Below, one piece after another: positions 60,128 to 64,000 of a stretch of DNA of 64,000 bases. The DNA is from Mycolicibacterium fluoranthenivorans. Its GTDB lineage: Bacteria > Actinomycetota > Actinomycetes > Mycobacteriales > Mycobacteriaceae. Position 1 is the stretch's first letter; every line of letters begins with the position of its first letter. The position numbers were made by a program, and so were the translations under genes. The notes below the pieces were generated by a model that saw nothing but the letters and a program-made list of their open reading frames with translations, was not told where the DNA came from and did not search any database. The stretch is taken from assembly GCF_011758805.1 (NCBI RefSeq), contig NZ_JAANOW010000001.1, positions 868,001-932,000 on the forward strand, given 5' to 3'.

Positions 60128-63100
60128 GTGAAGATTCGCACCGGTCGACGGCGGTTGACCGCAGTAGTCGCCAGCATCGCCCTGATCGCGGCACCGACCG
60201 CCGCCTGCGCTGGGCCGAAGGTGGCGCCCGCGCCGGCGGCCGGTGTGAACGCCGGGCCGGATGGCAAACCTGCGCCCTTCCGTGAACCGGTCCGGCTCAA
60301 GTCCAAGGACGGCGTGCTGGAGGTGCGGCTGTCGGCGCACCAGGGCACCGTCAACCTCGACACCGTCCCCGAGCCGGTCACCAACTTCCTGGTGTTCGGC
60401 TACGACCTGATCAAGGGCACCGCCTCCGACGGCTCCACCAAGGGCGACAACCTCTATCCGGCACCGACCCTGCGCGTGGACCCCGGCGAGAAGCTGGTCG
60501 TGCATTACGACAACGATCTGGCGGGTCTGACGATCAAGGACTTCTACGATCCGGCGTTCACCCCCAAGGGCGGTGAGGTGCCCATCTACCCGCCGACGCT
60601 CACCGAGGCGCCGCTCAATCTGCACACCCACGGCCTGCACGTCAGCCCGTCCGGCAATGCCGACAACGTGCTGTTGAGCATCCCCGCGGGGATGGGCAAC
60701 ACCTACACCTACGACGTCCCGAAGAACATGCCCAACGGGCTGTACTGGTACCACAGTCACCGTCACACCATGACCACCCAGCAGACCTACCTCGGTCTGG
60801 CCGGTCTGCTGGAGATCGGCCGTCCGGACGGTAATCTCCCGCTGGTCACCCAGCACAACATTCCCGTGCGCGACATGGCGTTTCAGTACAACTATGTGTT
60901 CGACCGCAAGGGTAAGGGTCACCAGCTGAACAACTACAGCTGGCCGCAGTTCGTCAGCACGCTCACGCCGCCGCAGGGCAATCAACTCGCCGACGGCACC
61001 TACCGGCCCAGCCTGGCGCCGGTGAACATCGCCGACACCAGCATGGGCGCCCAATACCTCACCCCGTGGTGGGCCGGACCGCTGTCGCCGCACAACAACC
61101 GCGGCCAGACGCAGTTCATCCCGCAGAACCTGATGAGCTTCGACAGCCCGACGGTGAAGATCCCCGAGAACGACCGGCTCCCGGAGAACGAACGCGACGT
61201 GCAGTTCACGGTGAACGGCCAATTCCAGCCGGAGCTGAAGATCAAACCTGGCCAGACCGAGATCTGGGCGGTGGCCAATATCAGCGATATCGGCTACATG
61301 ACCGTCCGCTTGACCGAGACCGCGACCGGAAACCATCCGAAGTTCACCATCGTCGGGCAGGACGGCAATCCCTACACCCAGGTACAGCGGCCCGTCTACG
61401 GCGACGGCACCACGCTGAGCGTCCCGCCGGGTTCTCGGTACGCCATCGCGGTCACGATGCCCAAGGAGGGCGACCTCGTCCTGGAGTTCCCACCGAACCC
61501 GGAGGCCAAGCCGCTGGTACTGCCCGGTGTGGTGTACACCAACAACGGCACCGAGCACACCCCGGCGGTACTCGGCACGCTCACCGTGGATCCGAAGTAC
61601 ATGAGCTTCGCCGACGGATTCTTCGTCTTCCCCACCCAAACCCTGATCCGCGCCACCCCGGATACCAGCGGGCCGGGCCAGACCACGGTCTTCGCGCCGG
61701 GCCAGAACCTGGACGCCTACACGTCATTCGTGGACACCTCGGTGATGACGCCCGCGGTCAACCGGGCGATGACGATCACCGACACCATCGGTGGCGACAA
61801 GGCCAGCAACAACGATCCCAAGGCCGTCATCTACATGTTCGAACCGGCCGGGTTCCCGAACGTCCCGCTGATCCAGCCGAGACTGAACTCGGTGGAGGAG
61901 TGGAAGATCACCAACTTCAACAACGATGCGCATCCGATGCACATCCACGTCAACGACTTTCAGGTGATGGCGATCGACGACCCGAACCGGGGGAAGACGG
62001 GTGTGCAGCCGTGGGGACTGGACAACGTCAATGTGCCCGCACCGGTGTTCAACGATATGCACGTCGTGAGCACACCGGCGACGCTGACCCTGCGGCAGGA
62101 GTTCCTGGAGTTCGTGGGCACCTACGTCATCCACTGTCACCGGCTCAACCACGAGGACAACGGGTTGATGGCCACCATCAACGTCATCCCGGAGGTCTCG
62201 TCGTATGCCGTCGCGGTTCCCGGCGGTCACGGCAGACCGGCCTCGATCCAGGTCCGGGACGGTGGCGAGAACGGGGCCGGCGACAGGGTGTTGCAGACCG
62301 TCTATCCGTTCCCCGATTTCGAGGGCACCCCGTCGGTGGCGATGGCCGACGTGAACGGCGACGGCATCCTGGATCTGGTGGCCGGCACCGGAAAGGGCGT
62401 GGCGCCCGAGGTGGTCGCATACGACGGCAACAACACTCGGGACGGACTGTTCAAGACCGAGCTCGCCCGGTTCGCGCCCTTCGACGCGGACTTCACCGGC
62501 GGGGTGTCCGTGGCGGCCACCGATATCGACGGGAATGCACTGGCGGACAACATCATCGTCGGATCGGGTCCGGGGATGGAGTCGCAGATCAAGGTGTTCT
62601 CGTCCACCCTGCCCGACATCGGAAAAGCCCCGGAGGTGTTCTCCGCCTTCACGCCCTATCCCGGCTCCCAGTCCGGTGTCACCCTGGCCACCGGCATGGT
62701 CGAATCCGGGTCGGGCCGGGAGAGCGTCGTGACGGCACCCGGTCCCGGTGAGCCGCCGCTGATCAAGTCCTTCCGATGGGACCTGTACACCCCCACGGCC
62801 AGGGCGCAGGCGAATGGCACGGCCACCCCGCAACACGCGGGCAAGCCGTCGGACCCGAAGATGACCGCGCAGTTCCTGGCCTACGACGAGACCTACCAAG
62901 ATGGTGTCGCGCTGTCCACCGGCTGGGTTGCCGGGGCTGAGGGCGGCTCCAAGAGCATCATCACCAGCCAGCTCGGTGGTGCGGGCACGGTGGTGGTGTG
63001 GTCCAGCGGGTCGCTGCTCGACGGTCAGCCGGCCATATACCTGGACAACCCCAACCACCACGAGGGCGACGTCACATACCAGCAGATCTCGTCATTCGCA

Positions 63101-63304
63101 CCATTTCCGGCAGGGGGCGCCACCGTCGCCACCAGCAGCACCGTCTACGGCGCCGACCTGCTGGTGGCCGGCGGCAACGGCGAGGTACGCAAGTACGGAC
63201 TCGCGCGGTCCGCACCCGACGCGAAATCCCTGACGCCCAAGCTGATCACCTCGTTACCGCCGATCGCCGGGGCGGCGGGTGTGGTGCCGCTGGGCGGTCG
63301 CTAG
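60128..63304 (+). CDS. Multicopper oxidase with C-terminal FG-GAP/propeller-like region
   Basis: 1058 residues from GTG 60128. A basic RRR N-terminus with hydrophobic stretch ends at Cys27 (TAAC), a possible lipobox or Tat-like signal. Copper-site motifs are complete: HTHGLH (166-171), YWYHSHRH (206-213), HPMHIH (602-607) and HCHRLNHEDNGLM from His669. This predicts a laccase-like enzyme oxidising metals or phenols at the cell surface. Beyond residue about 690 the chain has FG-GAP-type repeats (PSVAMADVNGDGILDLVAGTGKG, VSVAATDIDGNALADNIIVGSG), a probable Ca2+-binding beta-propeller. The fusion roughly doubles the normal MCO length. Confidence 0.9.
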   Translation: MKIRTGRRRLTAVVASIALIAAPTAACAGPKVAPAPAAGVNAGPDGKPAPFREPVRLKSKDGVLEVRLSAHQGTVNLDTVPEPVTNFLVFGYDLIKGTASDGSTKGDNLYPAPTLRVDPGEKLVVHYDNDLAGLTIKDFYDPAFTPKGGEVPIYPPTLTEAPLNLHTHGLHVSPSGNADNVLLSIPAGMGNTYTYDVPKNMPNGLYWYHSHRHTMTTQQTYLGLAGLLEIGRPDGNLPLVTQHNIPVRDMAFQYNYVFDRKGKGHQLNNYSWPQFVSTLTPPQGNQLADGTYRPSLAPVNIADTSMGAQYLTPWWAGPLSPHNNRGQTQFIPQNLMSFDSPTVKIPENDRLPENERDVQFTVNGQFQPELKIKPGQTEIWAVANISDIGYMTVRLTETATGNHPKFTIVGQDGNPYTQVQRPVYGDGTTLSVPPGSRYAIAVTMPKEGDLVLEFPPNPEAKPLVLPGVVYTNNGTEHTPAVLGTLTVDPKYMSFADGFFVFPTQTLIRATPDTSGPGQTTVFAPGQNLDAYTSFVDTSVMTPAVNRAMTITDTIGGDKASNNDPKAVIYMFEPAGFPNVPLIQPRLNSVEEWKITNFNNDAHPMHIHVNDFQVMAIDDPNRGKTGVQPWGLDNVNVPAPVFNDMHVVSTPATLTLRQEFLEFVGTYVIHCHRLNHEDNGLMATINVIPEVSSYAVAVPGGHGRPASIQVRDGGENGAGDRVLQTVYPFPDFEGTPSVAMADVNGDGILDLVAGTGKGVAPEVVAYDGNNTRDGLFKTELARFAPFDADFTGGVSVAATDIDGNALADNIIVGSGPGMESQIKVFSSTLPDIGKAPEVFSAFTPYPGSQSGVTLATGMVESGSGRESVVTAPGPGEPPLIKSFRWDLYTPTARAQANGTATPQHAGKPSDPKMTAQFLAYDETYQDGVALSTGWVAGAEGGSKSIITSQLGGAGTVVVWSSGSLLDGQPAIYLDNPNHHEGDVTYQQISSFAPFPAGGATVATSSTVYGADLLVAGGNGEVRKYGLARSAPDAKSLTPKLITSLPPIAGAAGVVPLGGR

Positions 63305-64000
63305 GGCAGGTGCCAGAACACCCTGGTCCCGAGATATACCGCCGCGGTGGTGGCTGCCATGACCGCGGCCACGGTGCCGATGCCCCGCCAGTTCGTCTTG
63401 GCCACAGGAGCATCCGGTGGCGGACGCAGCCAGTGTTTGAGCAGCGGGTTGACGTAATAGGGCATGGTGATGAAGCTCATGGCGAAGCTGGACAACAGAT
63501 TTCCGACCAGCATGCCCAACCACAACGGCATCTTCAACGGCGACAGCGCCAGCGACAGCAGTACCACCGTCGGGTAGAGGCCGACCCAGACGGCCAGGGA
63601 GGTCTTGACATCCGACGGCGGCGCCGCGGGTGCGCCGTGCTCGTCGAAGGCGAACCAGCTGCCGAATGAGTTGTCGATGGTGCGGGCGTGGAAGTCGGAG
63701 AACCGCTCGCCCTCGGCGAGGAGTGCGCGGCGTTCGGGGGAGATCAGCCAGGCATCCAGATCGTCGGCGTTCTCGTAGCGGTACAGCGCTGTCCACTCAT
63801 CCTGCACCCCGGCGACCGGGCGGAACAGTTCGGCGCCGCGGAACCCGCGGAACGTGCTCTCCGCCAACCGAAGCCGCTGCTGCCAGGCCAGGAAATCCTC
63901 GACGTGCTCCGGGCTCACCCGGTGACTGACCACCACCGTCACCAGCGGGTCGGTCCGGCGGGCGCCGCCGCCGATGACCTGCTGCGTGCCGGGGCCGTCG
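63301..64000 (-). CDS. ABM-domain membrane protein, N-terminus outside the window
   Basis: The frame is open from 64000 to the stop at 63301-63303 with no stop upstream, so the gene extends past the window end; the first local start is GTG 63942. The visible part holds an antibiotic-biosynthesis-monooxygenase (ABM) domain (VTVVVSHRVSPEHVEDFLAWQQRLRLAESTFRGFRGAELFRPVAG...WTALYRYENADDLDAWL). Three transmembrane helices follow, separated by LKMPLWLGMLVGN and PYYVNPLLKHWLRPP. Many such proteins have two ABM domains, and the missing N-terminus may carry the other. Four bases overlap the end of the convergent multicopper oxidase gene. Confidence 0.85.
   Translation of the reverse strand, partial: DGPGTQQVIGGGARRTDPLVTVVVSHRVSPEHVEDFLAWQQRLRLAESTFRGFRGAELFRPVAGVQDEWTALYRYENADDLDAWLISPERRALLAEGERFSDFHARTIDNSFGSWFAFDEHGAPAAPPSDVKTSLAVWVGLYPTVVLLSLALSPLKMPLWLGMLVGNLLSSFAMSFITMPYYVNPLLKHWLRPPPDAPVAKTNWRGIGTVAAVMAATTAAVYLGTRVFWHLP

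Noticed and set aside
59897..61639. 580-codon minus-strand frame overlapping the multicopper oxidase start
   Set aside because: It runs across the intergenic region and antisense to copper-binding motifs; no recognisable protein features.

Overview
The window is high-GC actinobacterial DNA, and the gene content points to a mycobacterium, most likely a fast-growing environmental Mycolicibacterium. The evidence is an iniBAC locus with its Rv0339c- and Rv0340-type neighbours, a dnaK-grpE-dnaJ-hspR operon with HspR operators, a CYP140-type P450, an Rv0338c-type Fe-S reductase beside an aspC-type aminotransferase, mycothiol-dependent and F420-dependent enzyme families, and an LpqJ-like lipoprotein. 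The species cannot be read from the sequence.

Layout. 1-4.8 kb: end of a bile-acid:sodium-symporter-family gene, a PPK2 polyphosphate kinase, and a P1-peptidase / amino-acid-permease / micropeptide operon divergent from its TetR regulator. 5-7.4 kb: an Excalibur micro-protein, an unusual multidomain DEDDh exonuclease-BRCT protein and an Rv1733c-like membrane protein. 7.4-16.5 kb: a ketone-degradation-type cluster. An ALDH/iron-ADH/3-hydroxyacyl-CoA-dehydrogenase-like operon and an SDR flank an AcoR-type activator, followed by an esterase and a Baeyer-Villiger monooxygenase. Together these can turn an alcohol into a ketone, an ester or lactone, a hydroxy acid and finally an acid.

16.5-21.1 kb: a 4.46-kb island bracketed by two nearly identical tRNA-Gly(CCC) genes. 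It carries seven overlapping, co-directional genes. Five form an SDP (sporulation-delaying-protein) toxin system: SdpI immunity, SdpC toxin precursor, SdpA, SdpB and a second divergent SdpI-like protein. They are preceded by a proline-rich membrane protein and an LppU-like protein. This is the most remarkable content of the window.

21.2-32.2 kb: dcd, a membrane-anchored actin-fold protein with a proline-rich tail, CYP140, a mycothiol-dependent-type enzyme, a SnoaL-like protein, YibE/F, an aminotransferase, a small secreted protein and the large Fe-S reductase. 32.4-45.8 kb: the ini region. A LuxR-type ATPase regulator and a membrane-anchored Hsp70-like protein are divergent from the Rv0340-like gene, iniB, iniA and iniC, followed by an F420 enzyme, another mycothiol-dependent-type enzyme, a lipoprotein and a membrane protein. 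45.8-52.8 kb: DUF445 and DUF4393 proteins joined by a tandem-repeat leader, a secreted repeat protein and the dnaK operon. 52.9-57.2 kb: a coenzyme-B12 diol/glycerol dehydratase (fused alpha-beta subunit, gamma subunit and reactivase). 57.2-64 kb: an epimerase-like protein, a type II flavohaemoglobin, a GAP-family transporter, a large multicopper oxidase with a propeller-like C-terminus, and an ABM-domain membrane protein cut by the window end.

No gene-free stretch exceeds about 300 bases. The longest spacers (roughly 180-435, 32.2-32.46, 36.8-37.0, 37.5-37.8 and 48.5-48.7 kb) hold the micro-ORF, operators, terminators and promoter motifs listed below. In 4780-4973 and 21799-22010 I see no recognisable element apart from ribosome binding sites.
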